A DNA stretch of 64,000 nt from Macrosoma leucophasiata (Eukaryota > Arthropoda > Insecta > Lepidoptera > Hedylidae). The stretch covers positions 14,841,001-14,905,000 of the forward strand of contig JAWQUS010000016.1 of the NCBI GenBank assembly GCA_036365455.1, read 5' to 3'. Numbering within the stretch: the first letter of the stretch is position 1; every line of letters begins with the position of its first letter. Both the position numbers and the translations under genes were made by a program. Positions 46,111 to 57,900 of this stretch are shown here, piece after piece. Under the pieces are notes generated by a model that saw nothing but the letters and a program-made list of their open reading frames with translations, searched no databases and was not told the DNA's origin.

Positions 46111-47234
46111 TAAGAGTCTCCGAGCGTAACTGACAGACAAACAGATGGACGGACATGGCGAAATTATAGAGGTTCCTTGTAGACTACGGAAACGAAAAAA
46201 AAGTGCACGAGATGAAGCACTGGTTATCTTCAGAAAAAATAAAAACTTAATTCGAGGATCAAAATTAAATCCCAAGTTGTGACCTGTTAGTATTAAGTCA
46301 CGGAGGCAGCTGATTGCAGTGTATCGAAATGTTGGTAAGTAGAAAACTACAAAACTTTCTTTCATCATTTTTGCTGTTATGTCACTTATTCACTGCTTTC
46401 ATCATGGTAATCTTTTTTATCATATTATGACATAATACATTTAATATTCTACTTAGTACTGAAAATAAGTATTAATTAGTAATGGCAAGTGATTATTGCA
46501 GTTAACTACCAAAAATGGCACATTTTAAAGCCGATCGTCCACCACAAGCTACACTAAGTTAATTTCGCTCGCATAGTTGAGCCACTTTCATGACACATTG
46601 CCAGGTAAGCTAACTGATAGTACGGGATCCCAAGAGAGGTTTTGGATTTACTCGAGAGCGTCAGATTAATATGTAGGATACCCTACACCCTATTGAAATA
46701 TTTCTGGCAAATTTGAGCTTTTCATATTTTGCAGCTATAGAGCAACTGTTCAAGAAGTCACCACGAGCGTACCTTACTTTCCAATTCGTCAGAATTTTGG
46801 ATGGGAGCTTCGCGTTTATTGAACTCCACCTCTTAAGTAGCTGAAATGCTTGAGTACTTTTTTCCTCTATTTTTGACACGTTTTGAAAAGTCCACGACAT
46901 CCATGTCCTGGTCAAATACGAGTCAGATATTCTGAGGTGATGTTAAATTTACCCATCGGCCATATAACCTTTCCATTATAGATTTAACGAAGTAGATAAT
47001 AAATATATGGGTTCAAGAATGACTCTATTTAGACAGCTTAGGAGGCCGACCGCCTAACTCAAATGTTTTCGATTATGACGCCATCCTGTCAGCCTCGTAC
47101 CGCCTAACTTTTGCCTGGAAGTGTTTTTGTCAGCAGGTACACTTACAGGCAAGTAATGCACAATGTTTTAATACGCGGTATGAAACTGACAAGACGACGC
47201 CATTATTGAAGGCCTCACGAAAGCATCACAAAAC
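46111..47234. other. Intergenic, unrecognised
   Basis: No clear gene. A minus-strand open stretch at 46661-46915 has no recognised similarity. A DNA segment near 47040-47120 has CGACCGCCTAACT repeated in altered form. Confidence 0.35.
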
Positions 47235-47522
47235 CAGTGGCGGATTTACAAATTTGCCAATTTTCGCCGCCCCTATATTTTAATATCCATTAGGAATATT
47301 TTCTATCAATAAAATTCCAACTTTATGTTTTATGCTTCACTATCCTCCTTACATCAACTTTTTTTTATGGTTAGAATCATTGGGAACTATGGTCTGAGCC
47401 TTGATAATTTTAACAGTAATTTTGTAAAAAGAAACAAAAGAATTATGACCTAATTCTGCCGCCCCTTAAAATTTGCTGCCCTAGGCTCCAGCCTACTCAG
47501 CCTGCTGGTAAATCCACCACTG
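47235..47522. mobile_element. hAT MITE (CAGTGGCGG family) with 8-bp duplication
   Basis: Ends CAGTGGCGGATTTAC and GTAAATCCACCACTG, flanked by a perfect CACAAAAC at 47227-47234 and 47523-47530. 288 bp, non-coding. Confidence 0.88.
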
Positions 47523-47778
47523 CACAAAACATTAGAATTAGGCGGTCGGCCCCCAGCTGTGGTAGGGATGCTTAACAGGTTTAAAAGCATAGATTTATTA
47601 TCTACTTTTAAAAGTAACCCTATGTCTTAATCTGACGCGTTCGAGAGAATCGAAAAATTCTACATTTCAATCTTACTCGATGTGTTTGCTCCTCGCTAAT
47701 GTACCTTTTGGCTGCTGGGTAATCGTTATTAAGCGTGGAGTAGGTGTATCTGAATATTTTACACAATACGAGGTGAAT

Positions 47779-48061
47779 TCGTAATGAAGATGTAAGAAAG
47801 AGGCTTTGTGTGAATGATAGTATCGGTGTAAAAATGAAAAAAGGCATGCTCCGATGGTTTGGGCATATAGAAAGAATGTCGAATGAGCGAATGACTAAAC
47901 AGATATCTGATGGTGGGGTCAAAAGTCTTAGGAATCGGCGTGCATGTATGAAGAGAATGATGAAGGTAGACGAGGCACGAGAGGTTTGTCAGAACCGGGA
48001 TATCTGGCGCTCTACACTTTCTGCCTACCCCGTTAGGGACCTGGCGTGAAGATACATACAT
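47779..48061 (+). pseudogene. RTE-like LINE 3' end, short insertion
   Basis: Encodes MLRWFGHIERMSNERMTKQI, then a deletion of about 90 bp relative to the copy at 52094, then LRNRRACMKRMMKVDEA and the ending YPVRDLA. Flanked by a perfect 11-bp duplication ACGAGGTGAAT (47768-47778, 48062-48072). 5' truncated and inactive. Confidence 0.88.
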
Positions 48062-48080
48062 ACGAGGTGAATCACTTTTT

Positions 48081-48265
48081 CAGTGGTGGTAAGAGTTCGT
48101 GTCGGAATTCGAGGGTGTAGATAGTAGATACCACCGCATTACGCTTATTATTAGTGTTGAACCATAGTGCTCCGATTAGATATCCCGTAATAATATACAG
48201 AGGCAAAACATTTTGGACTTGGGTGACAACGCAACTGCATTTTGAGTTTCGGTTTTTGTGTATGA
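48081..48265 (+). repeat. Retroelement family C fragment
   Basis: A diverged copy with CAGTGGTGGTAAGAG at the start and GCAACTGCATTTTGAGTTTC near the end. Confidence 0.5.
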
Positions 48266-48296
48266 TTTAATAATTATGATGGTGGCAAACAAAGCA

Positions 48297-48486
48297 TAAT
48301 AATAATAAAATACGCTTACACTCACAGCTCCACAGTAGGTATAAAACTGTGTCGTGGGTGCCGTTGTACACACACACTCAGACAAATATATGTAGGACAT
48401 ACAAATATTTGCTCCAGTGCGGAGATCGAACCCGCGACCCTTCGAATCAAACGGTCATCTCACACCGCTGGACTAGCCGGGTCGTC
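48297..48486 (-). mobile_element. tRNA-related SINE, family B
   Basis: Minus-strand head TAGTCCAGCGG and GGTTCGATCTC, body to TGTGAGTGTAAGCG. Confidence 0.7.
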
Positions 48487-48565
48487 AAATATTCGGTGTA
48501 TACCTATGTCATTGTGTAGTAGACCCTCTCCATTTACCCGTGCGAGGGACTGGCACCATGTGAAC

Positions 48566-48634
48566 ACTTCCGAGGGAGGTAACCGTAGAGGTTACAGTGG
48601 CTGGGTGACAGGTTCAAATTCCTGGCGGAAATCA
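48566..48634 (+). tRNA. tRNA-like remnant
   Basis: A possible acceptor pair TTCCG/CGGAA encloses a T arm CAGGTTCAAATTCCTG. No proper D or anticodon arm is visible. It is probably a pseudogene or a SINE head. Confidence 0.2.
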
Positions 48635-48639
48635 ATTTT

Positions 48640-49249
48640 TTCTTTTATTTCTAAATTCACTGCCGTCTTGTTAGCAAAAATCTCGCCGTACTATTTCTAC
48701 GTCCAATCAAAGTAGGAATTTAATTTACAACCACAGCAAAGATTAAGTAATTATTAATCGCCGCTCTGTCGGTAATCCTGTCTTTCATCCTGCGGAGGCA
48801 GCCAACATAAGAACGATACTTAAGCAGACTAATTAAAGCGGCAGCAGGCGACGTTGTCGTTTTGTATTTCAAAGAGGTTCTTTGTTTGAAGCTATCCGTT
48901 CGAATTCAAGTTGTAAAAAAGTATAATGCAATGCCTATTGGACTCGTGTACCTATTTAATTGATGTTGCTGTTTGCTTCGCGTCTTTGTTAGTATAATTA
49001 TGTAAGTAAAATAAACTTTATGTACTTCATTAGGTACTTACTCTGAACCAGAAAACAAGCGACTTAAAAAAGTCTTATTTTATTTAGAATTTTTGTAGTA
49101 CCTACCTACGTAGGGAATTATTCCCAGTAGGTACCTAAACAAAAGCAGTTTTTATTTATGCCTTGCCCTGGATAAAGTCGATTCCTGAAGCATTTATTTT
49201 ATTCCGGTTACCTAACCGGAATAACGAATCTCGGGTCGTGCTTGAGGGT
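48640..49249. other. Intergenic, unrecognised
   Basis: AT-rich sequence with no gene or element seen. Confidence 0.4.
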
Positions 49250-49257
49250 GTTGATAC

Positions 49258-49547
49258 CATAGAGCAACACCGGGGGGAGTAGCTATATGTAGGCTTTCCC
49301 CTCTGTCAAAGTACAAGCCCAAATGAGCCTATACATGTAGCCTAGATGTTAAAATGTGTGCGTGAAATTGTTTCTGTATTTTGTTAGAGTCAAGGTGTGA
49401 GTTTCGTAGTAATAGACGATTTTTGTAGTGTGCGTGTGTGTCGCACGCATTTCCCCCCGCAAAAAATGACACTGTTTTGCATCGGTAATACACGCTATGG
49501 CTACTCCCCTCCGGTCCGCCGCGACCGCTGGGCCGCGTTGCTCTATG
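49258..49547. mobile_element. hAT MITE with perfect 8-bp duplication
   Basis: Ends CATAGAGCAAC and GTTGCTCTATG, flanked by GTTGATAC on both sides (49250-49257, 49548-49555). 290 bp. This is the reference copy for the family also found at 13648, 25623 and 44798. Confidence 0.9.
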
Positions 49548-49664
49548 GTTGATACAGAGTACAGGGTACAGGACTTTCGGGTATGAACAAATTTCAAGAC
49601 CTACCTATCTACATTTGAATAATCAATGTAGGTAATTAGATAATAATTTATGTAATTACCATAA

Positions 49665-50140
49665 AGACCGTTTGATTTTTTTGTTAGATATTCCAACTCA
49701 AGAATATAGAAACATAGGAAAGTGTTCCAAATAGTTTATCAGCATCAGTAGGTACATGCGGGAATGTGATCCAGTGGCGGCCACGTTGAATGGTGCGTCG
49801 TTAGCGATAATCCGATCTGGGCATTGGAGAATTCAAGTATCCAGTATTCGGGCTTTCGGCATTCTGCCCGTCCCTCCCTCTATGCCGGCTGCCGATTCAG
49901 GAATCTGGATGCAAATTGAAAATGCCATTAGATCAGCAAACATCTGCTGCCCGATCAAACATTGGAATTGTGTGCTCGTGACCGAGATATTATCGAGATG
50001 GGAAAGCGTCAGTGTTGACTGCGTAATGCGCAGTATGCGCACTAATTCGTTGTTTAATGTTGTTAGTGTACTGTGTTAGTATTGGCGGGCTATGTTTTCC
50101 ATTATTCGCTAGAAATTAAAAGTGCAGAGGATTGAGAGAG
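49665..50140. repeat. Triplicated unit, copy 1
   Basis: About 450 bp shared with 50390-50840 and 51415-51870. Shared words include TTGAATGGTGCGTCGTTAGC, GCTGCCGATTCAGGAAT and ATGCCATTAGATCAGCAAAC. Open frames over copies 1 and 3 are interrupted in copy 2 and differ mostly at amino-acid-changing positions, so coding is unlikely. Confidence 0.8.
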
Positions 50141-50389
50141 CAGACAACCTTATTTCTATATGTTTTAATATTGCCAAACAAAGATACCTACCCTACCAAT
50201 GTAGATGTACCTATATATCAATGCAGATGCGTTAGGTACCTATATTACACTATTATTGCAGAAGTTCTCAAGATACCTATCTTACGTTTATAAAGGTTAG
50301 GTACATATTTTTTAGGTTCAGATTTAAAAATATGTAGATACCTATAAATATAAGATACTTTCAAACACTTTTAATAGAGTTTCGATTTC

Positions 50390-50840
50390 ATCGTTTTTAT
50401 GCCAAATATCTCAACCTAACAGAACTTTATGAAAGTTCCAAATGGTTTAACAGCGTCGGTGCACGCGGGAATGTTAAGCGCGGTGCAACCGCCATGTTGA
50501 ATGGTGCGTCGTTAGCGATCATCTGATTCGTTCGGGAATTGTCATTGGAGCATTTGAGTATCCAGTATTCGGGCTTTCGACATTCATCCCGTTCCTCCCT
50601 CGCTGTCGGCTGCCGATTCAGGAATTTGGATGCAAATTGAAAATGCCATTAGATCAGCAAACATCTGCTGCCTGTTCAAACGATGCAATTGTGTGCTCGT
50701 GACCGAGATATTATCGTGTTGGGAATGCGTCAGCGTTGACTGCAACGGTTATTCCTTGTTTAGGTAGGTAGGTACTGTGGTAATGTTTGTAGTCTTATCA
50801 GGAGATACTAAGTGCAGAAGACTGAGAGCAGGCAAATCTT
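50390..50840. repeat. Triplicated unit, copy 2
   Basis: Same unit with TGA interrupting the frame that is open in the others. A 5S-like SINE is inserted just after its end. Confidence 0.8.
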
Positions 50841-50846
50841 TTATTT

Positions 50847-51211
50847 ATAATAATGGGAACCCTTGATACCTACGTCCCACTGCTGGGCACGAGTCTCTCC
50901 CATTCTTGGGAAGAGGCCTGGAGCTTACTCCACCACGCTGCTCCAATGCGGGTTGGTGGAGATACGGGTTAGTGGCCAACCCGCTGTCGGATATTTTCAA
51001 ACCGCCCATAAGGCCTCCGACAAGGTTTAACGACTGCTGTCTATCGATAGCAACCGGAACCGACGGCTTAACGTGCCCTCCGAAGCACGGAAACGCGTAT
51101 TTTTAATTTGCCACTAGCGGTCGCCCATCACACACCCGACCGCGCCCGTATCGTTTAACCGAGTAGATCGCTTCCGATCTACACCAGCCGCGGGGCTATG
51201 CGCGCTTCACT
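50847..51211 (-). mobile_element. 5S rRNA-like SINE, copy 3, with target duplication
   Basis: Flanked by ATCTTTTATTT at 50836-50846 and 51212-51222. The minus-strand head has GGTTAAACGATACGGGCGCG and GTGTGATGGGCGACCGC. Complete body and an (ATT)-type tail. Confidence 0.75.
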
Positions 51212-51414
51212 ATCTTTTATTTGCTTATTTTATTATTTTGGCGAATCATAATCATACAATTCCCTAAAATAAAGTATCAATGGAGACGAGTTGCCTCTGC
51301 CTGATTCTTGAAATACTTACTTTGTAGTTTTCACTGATACAGTGTTAGGCATGTTTAGAACAACAGAAATGTAAATATGTAGATAGTTAGATACTTAGAA
51401 AATATTACATAGGT

Positions 51415-51870
51415 ATTTTTATGTCAGATATCTCAAGCATAAGGAACCTTTTGAGAATGTTCCAAATAACTAAGTAGTTTATCAGCGTCGGGACAGGCGG
51501 GAATGCGCTTCGGTGCGCGGTGCGGCTGCCACGCTGAATGGTGCGTCGTTAGCGATAATCCGATTCGGGCATTGGAGTATTCGAATATCCAGTATTCGAG
51601 CTTTCGGCATTCAGCCCGTCCCTCCCTCGCTGTCGGCTGCCGATTCAGGAATTTGGATGCAAATTGAAAATGCCATTAGATCAGCAAACATCTGCTACCC
51701 GAACAAACGATGCAATTGTGTGCTCATGACCGAGATATTATCGTGTTCGGAATGCGTCAGCATTGCCTGCATAATGTACGGTCATTCGTTGTTTAATGAT
51801 GTTTGTTTATTGTGTTTAATAGGTATTTGCGGATTATGTTTTCTATTTATCGCTAGATATTAAGTAGAGT
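51415..51870. repeat. Triplicated unit, copy 3
   Basis: The third copy, starting near TTTTTATGTCAGATATCTCA. It ends shortly before the hAT element at 51901. Confidence 0.8.
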
Positions 51871-51900
51871 ACAAACATAATTAAATGTATCACTTAGTAA

Positions 51901-52720
51901 CAGTGGCGGATTTACCAGCAGGCTGAGTAGGCTGGAGCCTAGGGCGGCAAGTTTTAAGGGGCGGCAGATTTATTCATAATTTTATTTCTATTTCGATTTA
52001 CAAAATTAAAAAAAAATACACACACAAAATAAGAAATAATTAAATAATTAAATATTTAACTAAAATCGAATTATAGTCCTTTAAACAATGCATCTTTGCG
52101 CAAGATCTGCGGTGTATCACTCACCGATCGCGTTCGTAATGAAGATGTAAGAAAGAGACTTTGTGTGAATGATAGTATCGGTGTAAAAATGAAAAAAGGC
52201 ATGCTCCGATGGTTCGGGCATATAGAAAGAATGTCGAATGAGCGAATGACTAAACAGATATACAATGCGAATGTGGATGGTTGCAGAGGCCCAGGAAGAC
52301 CAAGGCTGACCTACCATGACCAAATAGGTCGAGTTCTGTCTGATGGTGGGGTCAAAAGTCTTAGGAATCGGCGTGCATGTATGAAGAGAATGATGAAGGT
52401 AGACGAGGCACGAGAGGTTTGTCAGAACCGGGATGTCTGGCGCTCTACACTCTCTGCCTACCCCGTTAGGGACCTGGCGTGAAGATACATAAACAATGCA
52501 TAATATTTCAATATTTTTACATAAATAATTGCTAAAGTTTAATAGCTGTATCCTTATCCTTATATCGCTTCTATATTGTTGTCGAGAGTTAGTTATATAT
52601 ACATATTTTCTTCTCTCTTAATTGTTCTGTAATTGATATAATTGAGGACTACGATATCAAAATTTAGGGGCGGCAAAAAATGACTAGCCTACAGGCAGCA
52701 AATTTGTAAACCCGCCACTG
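51901..52720. mobile_element. hAT element (CAGTGGCGG family) carrying a LINE
   Basis: Ends CAGTGGCGGATTTACC and GTAAACCCGCCACTG, flanked by CTTAGTAA at 51893-51900 and 52721-52728. It holds a LINE insertion at 52094-52490. Without that insertion it is about 410 bp and non-coding. Confidence 0.88.
52094..52490 (+). pseudogene. RTE-like LINE 3' end nested in the hAT element
   Basis: One open frame encodes the last 128 residues of an RTE-type reverse transcriptase (ICGVSLTDRVRNEDVRKRL, GRPRLTYHDQIGRVL, ending YPVRDLA). It is followed by the tail GAAGATACAT. A perfect 11-bp duplication AAACAATGCAT flanks it (52083-52093, 52491-52501). It is severely 5' truncated, so inactive even though the frame is intact. 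Confidence 0.9.
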
Positions 52721-52947
52721 CTTAGTAAACTACATGAAAACTATAGTTTCAACCGAATGCACTGCCACTCCTTAGGAGTAACCTGTTTTAATACATCTTT
52801 ATTGAATTTCAATACGGCAGAGATGCTATAATGTACGATAACTTATTGCTACACGTTGGCTACACGTTTATCCTAGCTACCTACCTACACCTTTCATTTA
52901 ATATTTGGTAACTGAAAGCTGAGTTTCTCAATTCGCTGTTTTTCTAG

Positions 52948-53113
52948 TAGAGCTTGTCTAAGCTGAAATGACGCGCCCCACTACTTTATTAGTTGCTTTC
53001 GATGTGTGAGAATAATGACACTTATTTGTATATGTCTTACGTCCATATTTGAAATTTGCTCGTGTGCGTTAATGCGATAGTGGGGCGCGTCATTTCAGCT
53101 TAGACGAGCTCTA
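52948..53113. mobile_element. MITE with 36-bp inverted ends
   Basis: Arms TAGAGCTTGTCTAAGCTGAA ... GACGCGCCCCACTA and the inverse at 53078-53113; 166 bp, non-coding. Superfamily unknown. Confidence 0.75.
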
Positions 53114-53485
53114 GGTAGATATAGATTTGTTTTGGGTAGGTGTTGGTTTTTTCTTTAATTTCTAGATAGAGACCACTTATCACTTTGGTAAAGTGATTAC
53201 TTATGTAGGTAGGTATCACAAATGTAGTGAGTTTGTACCTAGATTAGTTTTTGGGTTATAAGGCCCGGTACGGAAATTTTATGAGGTATGAAATCAAGTG
53301 TAACACGAAAGTTGAGGCGTTACGCGCGATTCCCCCGCAAGCGCCGCGACCGAGCGGACGTGTTTCACTCGGCCCCACACTAGCGATCTCCTTAAACACA
53401 CCGAGTACCTAAACTCCCGTAGTGCGTCGGAGCTGACACACACACTTTTTTATATCCAGTAAGCTAGCGCTATACTGATAGGTTA

Positions 53486-53984
53486 GGATCCCACTGCAGA
53501 ATCATTTCGTTCATCCTGATATGCTGCAAACCTAAGTTTTGCGCATATTCATAATCTAGATAATATACATCCACTAGGTTGCCTATCAGTATTTTTTAAT
53601 TATATTTTTTGGGAAAGATTTTTTTTAAATTTGTTTTTCAATAAAATATAATCCACTACACGGCAATATGTATAAAGACTCTGAAAATTCACGGCTACCG
53701 TTGCGCACTTGGCCGCCCTTACATATTTTCGTTCCGCCCCGATAACTTTTTACGGCCATAACGTACATGTATTACTTATACATCAAATTAAAGATATTTT
53801 TTTTTCTCATTATTTTGATATACAAGAGAGAAATTGAATCGGCCGCAAATAAGAGATGTTGGCTGTTAAAGATAAAATAAATGAATTTTTACGCATCTTT
53901 ATAATCTAGAGAATATCTCTAGATTATAAAGATGCGTAAAAATTAGGTTTGCCGCATATCTGGATGAATGAAATGATTCTGTAG
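53486..53984. mobile_element. Harbinger-like MITE, short version
   Basis: Left end GGATCCCACTGCAGAATCAT after TTA. The right end is the inverse but worn (GATTCTGTAG). Arms of about 70 bp. An inner palindrome at 53885-53942 pairs AATCTAGAGAATATCTCTAG. Related to 58683-59691. Confidence 0.7.
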
Positions 53985-54995
53985 ACCTATATGAACTGAG
54001 TAATACTTCATGTTACTGATAATTAGTTAAGTTTTTCTTTGTTTATTCGTGAAAGATTAATTACCTGCCTTATCGACTTACACTGATAAACATAAGAATG
54101 CTATAACGGCAGCCATTGTGTTTATATCTACCTATCTTTGTTTCGAGGAGAGCCCCCTCTGTTATGCTTAATTACGTCGTCCATCACGGCAAAAATGCAA
54201 GAAGCACCAGGCGGAACGTGGTGGAAATGAATTTAGTACTGTTTCACGACTTTATAAAAATGTTTTTGGTGTGTATTTTAGCAGACTTCAAAAGGAAGAA
54301 ATGTTCAATTACTCGTAGATGGTAAATAAGTACCTATATTTTTTAATGTTTACCTTACTTGTCTTATTATGAGATGGATTGACGAGAAATGAGTTAGTGC
54401 AAAAACAAAAGCTAACATATTATACAGCAACTGGTCGTAGGTCCAGTGCTGGAGCTTGAGGGCGTAGGCACCACCGCATTACCTAATCTGTCTGCCGCTA
54501 AATGGTAGCGTTCAGCACTATCGTATTCCGGTTCCATCGTGGTACAATCTGTTATCGTGGTAACATTACAAACTTTTATCCCGCTAAAGACGAAGGTAAG
54601 TATACTAATGCGTATAAGCGCCCAAAATGTATCTATACCACGGTAATAGGCTACTAGTAGGTTAGGTTTAAATTAACTATCTACTATGTACCTACATGAT
54701 TGGCGTTCAAAGTAGATACGGCTAAGAAGCTAATGTCTTTGTTTATTAGGTAGTACAAAATGTTACTTTTGTATAGAATTGTGGAGAAGCGGGTGGAAGT
54801 GTTCCTCCGACGAAAAGGGAGGATCCTCCGACCAGGCGAGGTGATAGCGCCTGGCGGGCCGCGGCCCAACATACCAACGTAAGTAAATCTAATTTCATAC
54901 CGAAAGGTTTGCGTGAACGATACTTTTTATAGCGGCATAAATTTTTTATCGTTTGAAATGGCCACAGTCAAACGCTTTACTTAATTCTGTTTGAA
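53985..54995. other. Region upstream of the Kunitz gene
   Basis: Holds a family C fragment at 54431-54535 and an exon-like open stretch at 54760-54881. The stretch ends at a strong donor, CCAAC|GTAAGT, and is much more GC-rich than its surroundings. It could be a 5' exon of the Kunitz gene or part of an unrecognised element. Confidence 0.4.
54431..54535 (+). repeat. Retroelement family C fragment
   Basis: Keeps CACCACCGCATTACCTAATC and GTTCAGCACTATCGTATTCC; truncated at both ends. Confidence 0.6.
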
Positions 54996-57900
54996 ATGAG
55001 AAATCCAGTTTGTGTTGTGTATCTAATAGGTATAGTTGGTTATGGGTGCTGTAGCAATTTTGATGAGACTACCCTTACAAAAGCAGTGCGGCGGGAGAGT
55101 ACGTCACCAAAACCTACCACAACGTATGGCCGAATAGATGTAAAAATGGATCCGAATTCAGACCAATCGAGTATGTCTTTGGATTTCCTACGACTGATAG
55201 AAGAACACGTGGATGGTCGAAGGAAAGGTTAGTTTCTATGGGGTATCCCCGAAGAGGTAGGCAGAGGTAAATGCATGCATTCAAGCATACATGCAAACAC
55301 CCACGATTCGCCGGTAACTTTCGAAATTTCCAGAAAATGGAAAAATCTCAATGGAACCAGAGATAAAGAAAGGACTTTACACCATTATCTCTGATAACCC
55401 ACTACCCGGGAAGCGAGCCCGGGACCTCAGCGTAGTAGTAGTGCCCTGCTACCACTAGGCTACCGACTACCGAGGAGACTTCGGCGGCTTATTTCCGGTC
55501 TGTAGAGCGTTATCTCTTTCGCACCGTACTTATTTGACGTTTATCGACCATTTTCATCAAGTTTTGACCAATACCGGACTGTCAGTGCTTACGTAGGCAG
55601 TGTGCAACAGAGATACCGCTCTACAAAGCTCGAAACGAGTCGATCGTCTCTTTCGCAGGCTCGATGTGCAATATTAATTGTTGAGTACTGTACATTAGTA
55701 CACATAGGTACCCAAGTCATTGGTTTTTTTACAAATGTTATTTCGTTATTTTTGAGTAGCAAGTAGTAGGTATACCTCCTCTCTTTATTATACTCGCATT
55801 GAAGCAGTGCCGCGATTTAGCATAGGCAGCATATGCAAGTTGCCTATGGGTATTGCCACAGTTGTGGTGGACGCCACAACACTACATAAAAATCCGTGTT
55901 GTGCAATAACTGTTGCACAACACGGCTTTTTATGTGGCATTTTATACGAAATATTCTATACGCAATAGGTACGCAACTACGAGCGGTGGCGCTTGAGCGA
56001 ATGATTCGGCCGAGTTTTCATCGTCGGATCGCGTCTCTTGTGGCGCGCTTACCAGGCCCATATTACTATTCCAAATCTTGACCTAGCTATTGAAGTAAAG
56101 ACAGGGCACTTCTCTTGGTAGCATGGTTCTGGTTTCTTGCATTCAATGCACATAAAAACATGCACATGCACATAAAAACATGACAGATGACGTGAAAACG
56201 TCTCACATCTGTGAGATCAATTTCAAAACGGAACCAGCTGTTTGTTCCCTATGTCTTCTCTATAATATACTAACCTCAATGATTCCAACAGAACTCTTCG
56301 AACTGCAGCGCGCGTGACAAGGCGCCTTCTCGCGAGTACACCACCATTTGATCTCTGATATAATCACTCACATCCTTAATACCCATAGTATAGGTCCTAG
56401 TAGGGCATGCTAGTGTTCATAACTCCCCTCTTCCCCACCCAATCAGATACGAGAAGTAGTAATTTACAGAAAAAAGTAATAAAATCACTCTTAATAAAAG
56501 TCATTGCCGTCAACCCCAAAATCTCTGTCACCGGCTCTTAGTCTGGAATGCTTCTTCTAAAAAAAAGTTTTGCATCACAGTTCAAATTAGTTTGTAGTGG
56601 ATGCATATGAATTTGTAAAAGCCATCTTGTCTTATTTAATCATATTTCAGTTCAGTAGTAGTCACTATTTAGATGGCTTGAACATTTTGTTTTATTTTTC
56701 AGGACTTTCTTCAATATGGGCCTGGGATGACTGGTGTCGATTGCAATCCGAAAAGGGAACATGCAGGCAAAACTTGGTGAAGTTAGTAACCATTGACACA
56801 TTATATCTAACCGGTAAAGTTCCAGTGTAGGGAGGGCGTAGGCATCACCGCGTTACCTAACCTATCTGCCGCCAAATGGTAGTGTTCAGCACTATCGTAT
56901 TCCGGTTATATAGTATTGTATGGGCCCGTTTACACTATCACAGAACCATAGCACCTAGGGTCTCAGGGGTGGCAACGCATCTACTTTTGTACCTCTGGTT
57001 TTTGTATTTATGTATGTATGTATCTTCACACCAGGTCCCTAACGGAGTTTATTTGCAGTTGTATAGCGTTTGCAACTACCCTGCAAGAATTTGATGTAGG
57101 TAATATGTAAGTATATACTTACCTATATCAGAGAATATGTAATAATACTACGTATAGAATGGATACTACGACGTCCCGCCCGATTTGCTCGCATCACTCA
57201 ACCCCTTCCCCTCTTATGGGCGACGGTTGGTATTTTGTACGTGCTACGCACACAGGTGCGCGTGTAAATACACGTCACTGATTGATGTCTGTGTAATAGA
57301 AACCAAATTATGCGTTTGTATGGAATTTTGGCGAAGTGTCCGCGGTGCCTTTATGTAGTACACCTCAGTTTATGTAAATCATTATATTCTACCTATTAGA
57401 TTCTACTATTGATAGGTTAGATAGGTAGGTACTGTTTTATCAGATTAAATATTTGCATAGAAAATTAAACCATTGTCATGAACTATAACAAACGTAAGTA
57501 AAGATAAAAATATTTCGAGCTTCTTCCCGTAACCCTCATTCTTAAAAAGAAAAAAAGCCAAAGATTTTATTGCTTTGTCTGCTGTTCTGCTGACTAAACA
57601 GATTGCTATAATTAGATTATTTGCTTCAAATTTGAAACTGAAATATTTGCTATCTACCTTCAGTTTGCATAAAAAGAAAAAAAAAAGCCATTCTTATGCT
57701 ATCGAATCCATATTCTTGAAAAAGTCGTGTTTGCATCTTACAGAGCTTATACATAGCCACATAGGTACCGTTTCTGTTCCCTGTAGGATCCCGTTTAGTG
57801 CTGTACTAGGGTAGTATTCACACGAACATAGATACTGTTGAGGTACCTATCACCGCGCTAGTTACTAACCTGACACGGTGAACAGCATAAAAATCATTAC

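Noticed and set aside
46661..46915. Minus-strand open frame of 84 codons
   Set aside because: No family recognised and no support from splice sites; treated as chance or an unrecognised old element.
49756..50079. Open frame of 107 codons in triplicated unit copy 1, similar to one in copy 3
   Set aside because: Copy 2 has a stop and a shifted segment, and differences between copies 1 and 3 mostly change the amino acid. Similarity follows from the repeated DNA, not from coding.
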